Of a DNA stretch of 64,000 bases, positions 1 through 10,022 are shown piece by piece. Source of the stretch: DASQPA01 sp963757335 (GTDB lineage: Bacteria; Acidobacteriota; Thermoanaerobaculia; Multivoradales; UBA5704); the NCBI GenBank assembly GCA_963757335.1, contig CAVWRJ010000011.1:186001-250000 (forward strand). Reading direction: 5' to 3'. Numbering within the stretch: position 1 is the first letter of the stretch; every line of letters starts with the position of its first letter. The notes beneath the pieces are model-generated. The model made no database searches. It had not been told where the DNA came from and saw only the letters and a program-made list of their open reading frames with translations. The translations under genes and the position numbers were made by a program.

Positions 1-2148
1 AGCCAGGAAGAGGTTGGCGGCGGGCGGCAGGAGGAAGAGGTGGAGCCGCTCGCTCCTCTCGACCGGCCCGCTCCAGGTGAGCGCGACCGGATTCCAGCGC
101 CAGCGCGGCAGCCCCGGGCCGGTGGTGGCGACGGCGCCGGGGTCGATCTCCTGCAGCGCGGCGGCCCGCGGCCGCGTCTTCTGGGAAGCCGCCAGCGCCC
201 CGCTGCTCAGGTAGCCGAGCGACCCCAGCGACTTGGCCGCGGGCTCGGGCGCCGGGACGGCAGGGGGTGGAGGCGACACCGGCTCTTCCTCGGTCGGGGC
301 CTGCGGCGCCGCCGCCCTATCGGCCGGTCTCCCTTTCGCCAGCCCCATCTGGAAATGCACCCCTTCTTCCTCGGGGGCCGGAGCGGCACCCGGTTCGCCG
401 ACCGCGACCTCGGGATGCTCGAGGACGGGGTAGATCCCCTGCCGCAGCTCGCGGACGAGGAGGGCGACGACGGCGAGGGCCAGGACGGCCGCGGCGCCGA
501 GGGCGAGCAGTCGGGCCAGGCTCCGCAGCCGGCCCTCTTTCAGGAGACGGACGAGGGCGGCGGTGGCGAGGGCGGCGAGCCAGAGCCAGCGCGGCGCCTC
601 CGGCTCCTGCCAGGTGAGGACGAGGGTGGCGAGGGCGACGAGCCCCCAGCGCAGCCCCCAGAGCTGGCGCACGGCGAGGGCGGCGAGGAGGACGAGGAAG
701 AGATCGAGAAGGGTAAAGCGGCCGACCCAGGTGCCGTCGGTGCGGTCGGCGCCGGAAGCGGCGAGGAGGGTCCAGCCCGGCGGCAGGTGGAGAGTGCCGG
801 AGAAGGACTCGAAGCCGTGGTCCCAGCCCATCGGGACGGTGGCAGTGCCCGCGCCGGTCCCTTCGATCCGCCCCTCTGCAACCAGGCGCAGCTCGCCCAG
901 GCGGGTCTCTACGCCGGTCCGCTGGGAGCCCGGCCGTTGGGTGATCACCTGGTCGCGGCCGTCCAGGATCACCCGCCCGAGCCGGGCCGGGGGGTTCATC
1001 TCCAGCCGCCAGCTGCCATGGAGAGCGCCGGTGACGGTGTCCTCGAAGGTATAGCCGCCGCCGTCGAAGTCGAGCCAGAGGCTCCGTGCGAGCTGCAGAC
1101 GATCGGGAGCGGGCGGCCGGTCGCCACGCCGGCGCTCGGCCAGGCGCAGGGCCTCGCCCGGGCGGAGACGAAAGGCCGGAAACCGCTTCCAGTCCTCCGG
1201 CAGCCGGGCCTGCTGGGGATCGACCGCCGGCGCCCCCGAGAGCTCGACGAGGCGCAGCGCCGGGCGGGCATCGAAGACCCAGACCTCCTCGGTCGCCCAG
1301 GTTCCCCGGGGCGCCGGCAGGGTGAGCCGGGCGAGCGGCCCGGGGCTCCGCGCCGCGACCTCCACCGTCCAGGCCCCCGGCCGCACCTGGACCCGGAGTC
1401 GCCCGTCCGGTTCGAGGCGGGCGGCGAGCGGCCCGGAGACGGCGAGCGGCACGAAACCGGGCAGGAGAGGGCTCGCGAGCACCACCTCCCGGGCCCGGCC
1501 GGAGACCGAGAGCTCGATCCGAGTGTCGACCCGGAGGGGCACTTCGTCGGCGATCCGCCGCGCGACCGAGATCTCCAGGCGATCCTCCTCGACCGTCGCC
1601 GCCAGGCCACCGCGCCCCGGCTGGAGGAAGAGCCCGCCGGCAGCGTCGCGCTCGGGGAAGGGGACGGCGGCACCGCGCACGGTAACGGCGAGGAGGGCGG
1701 TCCCGGCGGGCACCGGCAGCGCTTCGGGGAGGGCGTCCCAGTAGATGATGCCGGCGACCGTGTGGGTGCCGGCGGGGAGGCGGAGGACCGGAGCGCCGTC
1801 GCTCGCCACCGCCGCCGCGGGCCGGCCGTCGACCTGGATCTCCTGGGGCCAGAGGCGCTCCTCGCCGGGGAGCGGCACCTCCGAATCGGCGTAGAGAGTC
1901 AAGGTCTCAAGAAAGCGCCCTTGGCGCTCGCCGAGATCGAGGGCGAGCCGCCCGGGCCAGAGGCAGTGCGTCTCCCCGGAGCCGGAGAGGAACGGGCAGA
2001 GCTCCTCCTCGTGCCCGTGGAGCACCCAGCCCACCCAGGGTTTGAGCGGCTCGGGGATGCGATCCGCCGGGATCGGCCCGGTGGCGGCGGGGATCGCGGT
2101 GGCGGTGAGGAGAGCGAGGAGCAGCGGGAAGAGCGCGCGGGGGCTCAA
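1..2148 (-). CDS. Large membrane protein, 3' end outside window
   Basis: This minus-strand frame is open from a TTG at 2148 to the left edge, 716 codons with no stop seen. A GAGGG ribosome-binding motif lies just upstream of the TTG. The protein starts with a hydrophobic signal-like segment (LFPLLLALLTATAIPAA), followed by a motif WVGWVLHGHEEELCPFL, then about 430 residues of predicted beta-rich extracytoplasmic sequence. Around residues 470-580 there are several hydrophobic helices (for example LLDLFLVLLAALAV and AAVLALAVVALLV), then a Pro/Ala-rich linker. I recognise the general shape from uncharacterised bacterial inner-membrane proteins but no function. It is a single gene with no visible partner on its 5' side. 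The plus-strand reading frames over this region look like codon-bias shadows. Confidence 0.75.
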   Translation of the reverse strand, partial: MSPRALFPLLLALLTATAIPAATGPIPADRIPEPLKPWVGWVLHGHEEELCPFLSGSGETHCLWPGRLALDLGERQGRFLETLTLYADSEVPLPGEERLWPQEIQVDGRPAAAVASDGAPVLRLPAGTHTVAGIIYWDALPEALPVPAGTALLAVTVRGAAVPFPERDAAGGLFLQPGRGGLAATVEEDRLEISVARRIADEVPLRVDTRIELSVSGRAREVVLASPLLPGFVPLAVSGPLAARLEPDGRLRVQVRPGAWTVEVAARSPGPLARLTLPAPRGTWATEEVWVFDARPALRLVELSGAPAVDPQQARLPEDWKRFPAFRLRPGEALRLAERRRGDRPPAPDRLQLARSLWLDFDGGGYTFEDTVTGALHGSWRLEMNPPARLGRVILDGRDQVITQRPGSQRTGVETRLGELRLVAEGRIEGTGAGTATVPMGWDHGFESFSGTLHLPPGWTLLAASGADRTDGTWVGRFTLLDLFLVLLAALAVRQLWGLRWGLVALATLVLTWQEPEAPRWLWLAALATAALVRLLKEGRLRSLARLLALGAAAVLALAVVALLVRELRQGIYPVLEHPEVAVGEPGAAPAPEEEGVHFQMGLAKGRPADRAAAPQAPTEEEPVSPPPPAVPAPEPAAKSLGSLGYLSSGALAASQKTRPRAAALQEIDPGAVATTGPGLPRWRWNPVALTWSGPVERSERLHLFLLPPAANLFLA

Positions 2149-2252
2149 GCGTCTACCCTCCAGGGCCCGGCTTGGGGTCGTCAGCGGCGATCAGCGGCGA
2201 TCAGTGGCTTCCCGGAGGCTATCACAGCCCCCGCGCCTGCCGGGCGCACGAG

Positions 2253-2292
2253 AAAACGGCCGGCCTGCTTTCGCGGACCGGCCGTTTTTTTC
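2253..2292 (-). terminator. Bidirectional rho-independent terminator
   Basis: An 11-bp stem (AAAACGGCCGG with CCGGCCGTTTT) encloses a 14-nt loop and is flanked by A and T runs on both sides, so it can terminate either strand. It sits just after the stop of the minus-strand hydrolase gene (2341-3900). The stem is almost the same as the one after groEL at 4054-4091. Confidence 0.8.
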
Positions 2293-2340
2293 GTTCGGTG
2301 TTGCCGTCTAGAGGCGTAGCGAGTCTGGGTCGCCTGACCT

Positions 2341-3900
2341 TCACTGGCGACCGGACTGGCGCTCCAGCACCCAGAAGGGTTGGCTGCCGCGTACCTTCCG
2401 GCTCATCCCGGCGCGCGGTGGTTTTGAATCGCTGCCGAGGAGATCGAAGAGGTCGTTCAGCAGAATGGCATTCGCGTAATAGGAATGCTGCAGGAAACCC
2501 GTGTCGGTATCGGTCGCGTCGATCGAGTCGATGCCGTCGGCGAGGAAGATATCCTCTCCGGAGCTGCCGGCCCGGGGAGCTCCATGGAGCTTGGTCGAGA
2601 TCTTGATCGCCTCGTCGTGCGAGTTGGCATAGACGGTGACCCGGCCCGAGGCCGAGGTCAGCGCCTTGGCCAGTTGCTCGAGCTCCCCCTTGTCGATGTC
2701 CGGGGCTGCCAGGACGACCTCCTTGAACGCGGGTAGCTCGGTCAAGGTCCTGCTCTGGACCAAGCCGTCCACCGCTCGCGCCACCACCCGGCTGCCCATG
2801 CTATGAGCCAGCACGAAGATCCGGCGGGCTCCCGACTGTCGGGCCAGATCTTCGAGAAATCGCTGGAAATGCGGCCTCGTCCAGTCGATGGTGGCCTCGT
2901 CCACCGAGTAGGCGTCGACCTTGGCCCGGGAGGGCCAGCTGTAAAGGACGGGCGCCCCCTTGAAATCGAGATCGAACGAGACCTGGGCGGTCCTCCGCGC
3001 GGCGTCGTCAAAAGAGACGTTGAAGCCATGCACGAAGACAAGGAGCTGCTTTCCCGGATCTGCGGCCACCTCGCGGCGTAGCTCGGTCAAGAAGTGATCT
3101 CTGTCGGTAGGAGTGACGCTCAGGACCACGACATGCTTGCCGCGTTGCGGGTGGAATTCGAACCGCAGAATCGAGGGAGTTTCGAGAACCCCTCTCTCAT
3201 GCAGCCTCGGGAGGCTCACATCACAGGCTCCAAACTGCAGCTCACCGCTCGCCAGGCGCGCGCCGGTATAGAACGAATGAACGTCAGGCTGCCCGCTCGG
3301 ATTGCGATCCGTCGCGTAGAGGACCCGGACCACCGCCCGGTCGGCGGCGGTCAACGTAGGGGGCTCCGGGAGAGAACCGCCGCCCGCACCCCCGCCTTCC
3401 CCACTCCCCGACTGGACGGAGAGCCCCGGTAGGGCTGGTACCGGGGCCGGGGGTGGAGGAGGAGGCGGTTCCGGAGCCGGCGGGGGTGGAGGGGGCGGGG
3501 GTGGAGGTGCCGCTTTGGCACGAGTCCGCTTGTCCTCCGCGGCGGCGGCGGGGAGAGGCAGCACCAGCTTGAGCCGCCAGAAACCCGATCGCGCAGCGGA
3601 GATCTCCAGCCGCTCCGTTTTCTGGATTTCCGTCCGGTCCTTGAGGAAGGCGTGGACCTCGAGCTGCCCCGCCGATACCCTCAGATGGATCTCGAACCGC
3701 CCCCAAGCGTCGGTGACGACCTCCTGCGAGCCTACGGCCACGGCCACTCCCGCCAGAACATGGCCCTGCCTGTCCGTGACCTTTCCTTCGATCGTGATGG
3801 GAATCTCGCTCGCCCGGCAGGGTAACCCGATCCAGCCCAGGGCCATTCCGAGCTGGAGAACGAGGAATGCCACCCGGGAACGTCTGAGGGCTGAGTGCAT
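2341..3900 (-). CDS. Secreted alpha/beta hydrolase (DUF900-type) with carboxypeptidase-regulatory-like domain
   Basis: 519 residues. An N-terminal hydrophobic signal segment (to about residue 30) is followed by a carboxypeptidase-regulatory-like beta-sandwich (ITIEGKVTDRQGHVLAGVAV, about 35-115), a strongly Pro/Ala-rich linker (about 125-175), and a C-terminal alpha/beta hydrolase of the DUF900 family. The catalytic region shows the oxyanion-side HGFN motif (LLVFVHGFNVSF), the WPS motif (YSWPSRA) and the nucleophile elbow AHSMG. The family is thought to contain esterase/lipase-like enzymes; the substrate is unknown. The export signal and the linker suggest an extracellular or envelope-attached enzyme. 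A terminator follows at 2253-2292. It appears to be transcribed alone. Confidence 0.85.
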   Translation of the reverse strand: MHSALRRSRVAFLVLQLGMALGWIGLPCRASEIPITIEGKVTDRQGHVLAGVAVAVGSQEVVTDAWGRFEIHLRVSAGQLEVHAFLKDRTEIQKTERLEISAARSGFWRLKLVLPLPAAAAEDKRTRAKAAPPPPPPPPPPAPEPPPPPPPAPVPALPGLSVQSGSGEGGGAGGGSLPEPPTLTAADRAVVRVLYATDRNPSGQPDVHSFYTGARLASGELQFGACDVSLPRLHERGVLETPSILRFEFHPQRGKHVVVLSVTPTDRDHFLTELRREVAADPGKQLLVFVHGFNVSFDDAARRTAQVSFDLDFKGAPVLYSWPSRAKVDAYSVDEATIDWTRPHFQRFLEDLARQSGARRIFVLAHSMGSRVVARAVDGLVQSRTLTELPAFKEVVLAAPDIDKGELEQLAKALTSASGRVTVYANSHDEAIKISTKLHGAPRAGSSGEDIFLADGIDSIDATDTDTGFLQHSYYANAILLNDLFDLLGSDSKPPRAGMSRKVRGSQPFWVLERQSGRQ

Positions 3901-4053
3901 GGGGCCGACCTCCTGACCGGAAACCGTGAAGCTGGGAGCATGCTGGAGCCGTATGGAAGCTCCTTGATGCTACAAACGCCGCCAGCCGAGGTCAATGCTA
4001 GCGAAACATCGAAATAGCGCTCTGGCAGCAGCCTGGGACCCGGGGACGTCAAC

Positions 4054-4091
4054 GAGAAAACGGCCGGCCCGCTCGCGCGGACCGGCCGTTT
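4054..4091 (-). terminator. Terminator after groEL
   Basis: A GC stem AAAACGGCCGG/CCGGCCGTTTTT lies 40 bp past the groEL stop, with A and T runs on either side. Its stem is nearly identical to the terminator at 2253-2292. Confidence 0.8.
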
Positions 4092-4130
4092 TTACTTCGT
4101 GTTGCCGTTCGGCGTTGCCGCTCGTCGGGC

Positions 4131-5795
<1,665 letters not shown>

Positions 5796-5846
5796 TCAGT
5801 TCCTATCGATAGACCGGATGGCGGTCGATGTCTTTACGAGGGGCTA

Positions 5847-6152
5847 CTACTTGGAGCCGTTGGAGCCATTGACGACGGCGAGGATCTCGTCCTCGCGGAG
5901 GATCACGAAGTCCTCGGCGTCGATCTTGATCTCGCTGCCCGAGTACTTGCCGACGAGGATGCGGTCGCCCGCCTTGACGTCCATCGGGAATCGCTTCCCG
6001 TCGTCGCCGATCTTGCCGGGGCCGACCGCGATGACCTCGGCCTCCTGCGGCTTCTCTTTGGCGGTGTCCGGGATGATGATCCCGCCACGGACCTGCTCTT
6101 CCTGCTCGATGCGCTTGACCAGAACCCGATCGTGTAGTGGACGAATATTCAC
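5847..6152 (-). CDS. groS: Co-chaperonin GroES (10 kDa)
   Basis: 101 residues, typical for GroES. The sequence has [14 protein letters not shown] at the N-terminus, the mobile loop region ([18 protein letters not shown]) that docks onto GroEL, and [12 protein letters not shown]. The start codon is GTG, chosen because a full AAGGAGGT ribosome-binding site lies 8-9 bases upstream and the conserved N-terminus begins there. It is the first gene of the operon, 66 bp downstream of the CIRCE element. It caps the GroEL chamber in the cytoplasm. Confidence 0.98.
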   Translation of the reverse strand: MNIRPLHDRVLVKRIEQEEQVRGGIIIPDTAKEKPQEAEVIAVGPGKIGDDGKRFPMDVKAGDRILVGKYSGSEIKIDAEDFVILREDEILAVVNGSNGSK

Positions 6153-6218
6153 GGCTATCTACCTCCTTGAAACTGCGACGGTTGGAAGGCTTTACCAGCT
6201 TGTCTCAGCGCCGGGTTG

Positions 6219-6245
6219 TTAGCACTCCTCGGCGTTGACTGCTAG
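6219..6245 (-). promoter_or_regulatory. CIRCE operator (HrcA binding site)
   Basis: The sequence TTAGCACTC-N9-GACTGCTAG matches the CIRCE inverted repeat (TTAGCACTC-N9-GAGTGCTAA) at all 9 bases of one arm and 7 of 9 in the other. It lies between the groES promoter and the groES start, the usual place for HrcA repression of groESL that is relieved on heat shock. No hrcA gene is in the window. Confidence 0.9.
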
Positions 6246-6246
6246 C

Positions 6247-6275
6247 AGTGTAGGGTCCGGTGCAGGTGGTGTCAA
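6247..6275 (-). promoter_or_regulatory. Sigma70-type groESL promoter
   Basis: Reading the minus strand, a perfect -35 TTGACA (6275-6270) and a -10 TACACT (6252-6247) are separated by 17 bases. Transcription would start within or at the edge of the CIRCE element, consistent with repressor control by HrcA. Confidence 0.85.
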
Positions 6276-6563
6276 CCCCTTGGAACGCTTGAGAACCGCG
6301 CGCGCAGTCCCGTCGGGAGCCGGCGGGGAGGCAGCGCCGTCTTTCATGGCTATCGAAAGAGCCGAAAAACTCAGGTTTTATGACGTGCAATTCCTACCGG
6401 TTTGAGATGCTGGATTTTTGACAATGGATTGCGCACAGCTACGGGGGCGAACCGACAACGAAATGGGCAGTAGCAAGCAAGCCTCATAGATAGAGCAGTT
6501 TACGGCACCACTCTCGAAGCGCCTTGCCAGAATTGATTTTGCAAAAAAAGCCTTCATAACCCG

Positions 6564-6592
6564 TTGACATCGGTAGTTCTTGCCTGTTAATG
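6564..6592 (+). promoter_or_regulatory. Sigma70-type promoter for the YetA-like gene
   Basis: A perfect -35 TTGACA (6564-6569) is followed after 17 bases by TTAATG (6587-6592). The predicted start point, about 6599, gives a 5' untranslated leader of about 150 nt before the ATG at 6748. Confidence 0.7.
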
Positions 6593-6598
6593 TCTCGC

Positions 6599-6686
6599 CA
6601 TCGACTTAGCTGGGACTCAGAGCAGAGACGGGGTTCCATGGCAGTAGCCCAGCGGAACCACGTCGACCGCAGCCGGTAGTTTTTTT
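6599..6686 (+). ncRNA. Candidate structured 5' leader with a pseudoknot
   Basis: At the very start of the predicted transcript, three complementary pairs can form together. TCGAC (6601-6605) pairs with GTCGA (6662-6666) as an outer stem. GCTGGG (6609-6614) pairs with CCCAGC (6648-6653), and GGTTCC (6632-6637) pairs with GGAACC (6654-6659). The last two interleave as an H-type pseudoknot with abutting 3' strands. A short ACCG/CGGT hairpin and seven T residues (6680-6686) follow, so it could act as a riboswitch-like attenuator. It does not match a riboswitch class that I recognise. The pairing is seen; the function is inference. Confidence 0.45.
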
Positions 6687-6747
6687 GGTTGTGGATCCAT
6701 CAACCCGGGAGTGGTGTGTGCGGGGCGACAAATAGAGGGTTGTACAT

Positions 6748-9700
6748 ATGAGGAAAACTAAGCTGCGCTCTTCGACTTTCGCATCGATCGCTCTGGTCCT
6801 CGGTCTTGCCGGCGGCCAGGCCGCCCTTGCGGCCTACGCACCGGCCCTCCCCAGCCAGCTGACCCTGACGGTCCGCGAGACCGCCGGCGTCGCCCGGAGC
6901 GGCGAGGTCGTCCGCTCCGGCGTGCCGATGCCGCGGAGCCTCAACCTGCGGTCGGCCGCCTCTCTCACTCTCCTCGACGGCAGCGGCGCCCGGGTGCCGG
7001 CGGAGTTCGAGGTCACGGCGCGCTGGAACGCCGGCCTCTCCGATGTCACGGCTCCCATCCAGTGGCTTCTCGTCTCCTTCCAGGCCGCCGTCCCGGCGGG
7101 CGGCACGGCCAGCTACCGGGTGGTCACCGACGGCTCGGCCGGCCCCAATCCGGCGCCGGCGCGGCCGCTCTCGATCACCCAGAACGGCAACGCGGTGACC
7201 GTCGACACCGGCGCCGCGATCTTCCGGCTGGGCGCCGATGCCACCGCCCTCTTCGACGAGATGGTGCTCGACAACGGCACCCGCCTGGCGACCGGCGGCA
7301 ACGGCCTCACGCTCCAGAGCAACGGCAGCGCCGCCGGCCACTCGACCACCCGCCGGGTGTGGGTCGAGCACGCCGGGCCGCTCACCGCGATCGTCGTCGT
7401 CGAAGGCCAGTACGACACCCCCGCCCTGGGCGGCGGCAACGTCGGCTCGCGGCGGCGCTACGTCTTCACCGCCGGCTCCGGGACGGCCCTCGTCCGCCAG
7501 TCGGCCGCCTGGGAGGGGACGCTCAACACCGGCTGCCCGAGCTGCGTCATCACGGGCGGGGTGATCAACGGCATCAAGGTCGAGAGGCTCCGCGACCGCC
7601 TGGTGCCGGAGCTCGGCGGCGCCCCCACGGTCACCGCGGTGGGGAGCTACTCGGCCGCCGCAGTGGCCAAGAGCGTGCCCGCCGGCCAGAGCGCCTGGGT
7701 GCGCCAGCAGCTCCGCACCAACCGCACCGCGCCGCTCGCCTTCGACGTCAACGTCGCCGGGGCGGCCGCGGCCGGCAGCCGGGCCGACGGCGGGGTGCTC
7801 GCCGCCTCCGGGCCGCGCGGCACGGTCGCCATCGCCCTCTCTCACATGCACCGCTACGAGCCGCAGGCTCTCCGCCTGCTGGCCGACGGTTCGCTCGCGG
7901 TCGACCTGGCCGACGACAAGGCCTGGCTCGCCCATCACCAGGGGCTCTTCGCCAACTTCGCCGTCGCGGCGCTCCCCGGCGCCGCCAGCCGCGCCACCTT
8001 GAACGAGGAGGTCTGGGCGCCGCTCAACCACCCGCTCCACGCCTGGCCGGCGGCGGCCTGGTTCGCCGCCTCGGACGCCGTCGCCGAGCTCCCGTCGGCA
8101 GGTCTCTCCGCCGATCTCGCGGCCTACGACAGCACCCTCTCCGCGGTCCTCGCGCGGACTTTGAACCAGACCGACGTCCTCGGCCTCTCCGGCCTCCAGA
8201 CCTACGGCGTCTTCCCCCGCTACTGGGGCCAGACCGGGTCGCCGGGCGAGATCGACTGCCAGGGCTCGGGCGACCCCACTCCGGGGGAGAGCTGGGACAA
8301 CACCTACTGGTGCACCACCTGGACCGACTACCACATGGCCGCCGAGACCGCCGTCGTGCGGGCGATGCGGACCGGCGAAACCGACTGGCTCGACGAGATC
8401 GCCACCCCGGCCGCCCAGCGCATGCTGCACACCCAGATCATGCAGTGCAGCCCGACCGACCGCTGGTTCTACTGCGGCCAGGCGCCCTCCGGCTACGGCG
8501 CCTACCGGACCGACTTCAACAGCTCCCATGCCTACTGGGAGAACCTCTTCCTCTACTACTGGCTGACCGGCGACCACACGGTGCTCGACACCATAGAGCG
8601 CGGTGCCGACCACATGCGGCGCTTCATGTGCGACCAGCGCGGCGGGCAGTCCAATCCGCAGGCGGGTCCGCCCTCCGGCCCGGCCTGTGCCGCCGACTAT
8701 CCGCTCCGCACCGGGGTCACCGGGCGGGTGGGCTCGCAGTGGATCGCGGCCTTCCGCTTCGTGGGCCTGGCGAGCAACGACGGCAGCTTCCTCGACGACT
8801 ACAAGTCGGGCCTCGCCCGGGCGGTGACCAACCACTACGTCGAGGTGCAGAAAAACGGGGTGAGCTACGGCTTCATGTCCGCGACCTCTCTCCTCGGCGC
8901 GCCGGCGAGCAAGACCTCCACCGAGCAGATCTGGATGACCAGCTTCTACGACATGGAGAACTTCAACCGGCTCTCCCGCGACACCGCCGACGCCCCGATC
9001 GGCATCCCCGCCGTGGCGCCCAGCCGGGTGATCGCGAGCTTCGCCCGCACGCTCCGCGACATCGAGCCGCGGATCACCGGGGACGGCTCGGTCGCCGGCT
9101 CCTGGCCGCTCAAGATCGACCTCGCCTGGTCGGGCCCGCGGGTGGGCGGCACGCTGCTCTCGACCGTCGCCTCGCTCGATCCCACCGAGCGCGACCTCTA
9201 CCACCCGGAGAAGGCGGCGGCGACGGCGCTCGTCGTGCGGGCTGCCCAGCAGACCGGGGACGCCACCCTCCTCCAGTTCGGGCGTACCCTCGCCGACTAC
9301 ATCCTGACCGCCGCGACGGGAGAGGCCTCCCCTCTGGGCAAGCTCGAAGGCCAGGACCTGACCCGGCTCCACGCCGCGGTGGCGCGCCTGGCCGACGGTG
9401 CTGGTGGCACCCCCCCGCCCCCGACCCCGCCGCCGACCAACCCGCCGCCCCCGCCCCCCCCAACCCCGAACCCGCCCCCGCCGACCAACCCGCCGCCCCC
9501 ACCCCCGCCGACGCCCAACCCGCCGCCGCCCCCGGCCGGCGTGCCGGCGGCGCCGAGCCAGCTCACCGCCCAGCAACAGGCTGGCAACATCGTGCGGCTC
9601 GCCTGGAAGGACAACTCGAACAACGAGACCCTGTTCCACGTCGAGATCCTCCTGGGCCTCACCTGGAAGGAGCTCCGCACCGCTAACGCCAACACCACCA

Positions 9701-9810
9701 CCGTGAGCGTGACCGGATGGGCGGCCGGGGTCCCGCATGTCCTCCGGGTACGGGCGAGCAACGCGGCCGGCAACTCGGCCTACAGCAACACCGCTTCGAC
9801 GATCCCCTAA
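6748..9810 (+). CDS. Secreted YetA/PcRGLX-like RIFT-barrel protein with C-terminal FN3 domain
   Basis: 1020 residues with an N-terminal signal peptide (to about residue 28). The N-terminal region carries VRETAGVARSGEVVRSGVPM, resembling the RIFT-barrel domain of exo-rhamnogalacturonan lyase/YetA-like proteins. A long helical middle domain, probably an alpha/alpha barrel, contains TLHTQIM-like and FYCGQAPSGYGAYRTDFNSS motifs. A Pro/Asn-rich linker (about residues 885-930) leads to a fibronectin type III domain. A role in extracellular polysaccharide breakdown is plausible but not shown. A paralogue lies at 28104-31283, and each is followed by a copy of the same palindromic repeat. The gene has its own promoter, structured leader and terminator. 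Confidence 0.75.
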   Translation: MRKTKLRSSTFASIALVLGLAGGQAALAAYAPALPSQLTLTVRETAGVARSGEVVRSGVPMPRSLNLRSAASLTLLDGSGARVPAEFEVTARWNAGLSDVTAPIQWLLVSFQAAVPAGGTASYRVVTDGSAGPNPAPARPLSITQNGNAVTVDTGAAIFRLGADATALFDEMVLDNGTRLATGGNGLTLQSNGSAAGHSTTRRVWVEHAGPLTAIVVVEGQYDTPALGGGNVGSRRRYVFTAGSGTALVRQSAAWEGTLNTGCPSCVITGGVINGIKVERLRDRLVPELGGAPTVTAVGSYSAAAVAKSVPAGQSAWVRQQLRTNRTAPLAFDVNVAGAAAAGSRADGGVLAASGPRGTVAIALSHMHRYEPQALRLLADGSLAVDLADDKAWLAHHQGLFANFAVAALPGAASRATLNEEVWAPLNHPLHAWPAAAWFAASDAVAELPSAGLSADLAAYDSTLSAVLARTLNQTDVLGLSGLQTYGVFPRYWGQTGSPGEIDCQGSGDPTPGESWDNTYWCTTWTDYHMAAETAVVRAMRTGETDWLDEIATPAAQRMLHTQIMQCSPTDRWFYCGQAPSGYGAYRTDFNSSHAYWENLFLYYWLTGDHTVLDTIERGADHMRRFMCDQRGGQSNPQAGPPSGPACAADYPLRTGVTGRVGSQWIAAFRFVGLASNDGSFLDDYKSGLARAVTNHYVEVQKNGVSYGFMSATSLLGAPASKTSTEQIWMTSFYDMENFNRLSRDTADAPIGIPAVAPSRVIASFARTLRDIEPRITGDGSVAGSWPLKIDLAWSGPRVGGTLLSTVASLDPTERDLYHPEKAAATALVVRAAQQTGDATLLQFGRTLADYILTAATGEASPLGKLEGQDLTRLHAAVARLADGAGGTPPPPTPPPTNPPPPPPPTPNPPPPTNPPPPPPPTPNPPPPPAGVPAAPSQLTAQQQAGNIVRLAWKDNSNNETLFHVEILLGLTWKELRTANANTTTVSVTGWAAGVPHVLRVRASNAAGNSAYSNTASTIP

Positions 9811-9853
9811 GGCGAGGGGGGCAGGCTCCCCCTTCCTTATATATAGAAGCAGC

Positions 9854-9885
9854 GGGCGGCCGGTTCTCCGGCCGCCCTTCTTTTT
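9854..9885 (+). terminator. Rho-independent terminator
   Basis: A 10-bp GC stem (GGGCGGCCGG/CCGGCCGCCC, loop TTCT) is followed by a T-rich run, 43 bp past the stop of the YetA-like gene. Confidence 0.85.
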
Positions 9886-9901
9886 CACCTCGGGTTTTGA
9901 C

Positions 9902-9986
9902 ACTGGCTCCGTTTGATTCTGCGGGCGGGCTCCTTCGGGCACTTCGCGCAGCCAGTCGCCCGTCCTCGAAATCAAACGGAGCCAGT
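9902..9986 (+). repeat. Palindromic repeat, copy 1 of a family
   Basis: A perfect 17-bp outer stem (ACTGGCTCCGTTTGATT with its complement at 9970-9986) encloses a 51-nt core that contains a C-TTCG-G tetraloop-like hairpin. It lies between the YetA-like gene's terminator and the next gene. Copies occur at 31294-31382 and, inverted, at 36865-36957, with a degenerate one at 42762-42811. Confidence 0.85.
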
Positions 9987-10022
9987 TTTCGCCTCGGGCA
10001 CAAGTCTGGCACAAGTCTGGCA

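Noticed and set aside
40..2319. Long plus-strand open frame of 759 codons
   Set aside because: It overlaps a minus-strand frame with signal peptide, membrane helices and a start site; the plus-strand product is Gly/Arg/Glu-rich low-complexity as expected from GC-rich antisense.
6599..6686. c-di-GMP-I (GEMM) riboswitch
   Set aside because: The conserved GEMM core and receptor motifs are absent; only a GCCGGTAG-like string is shared.
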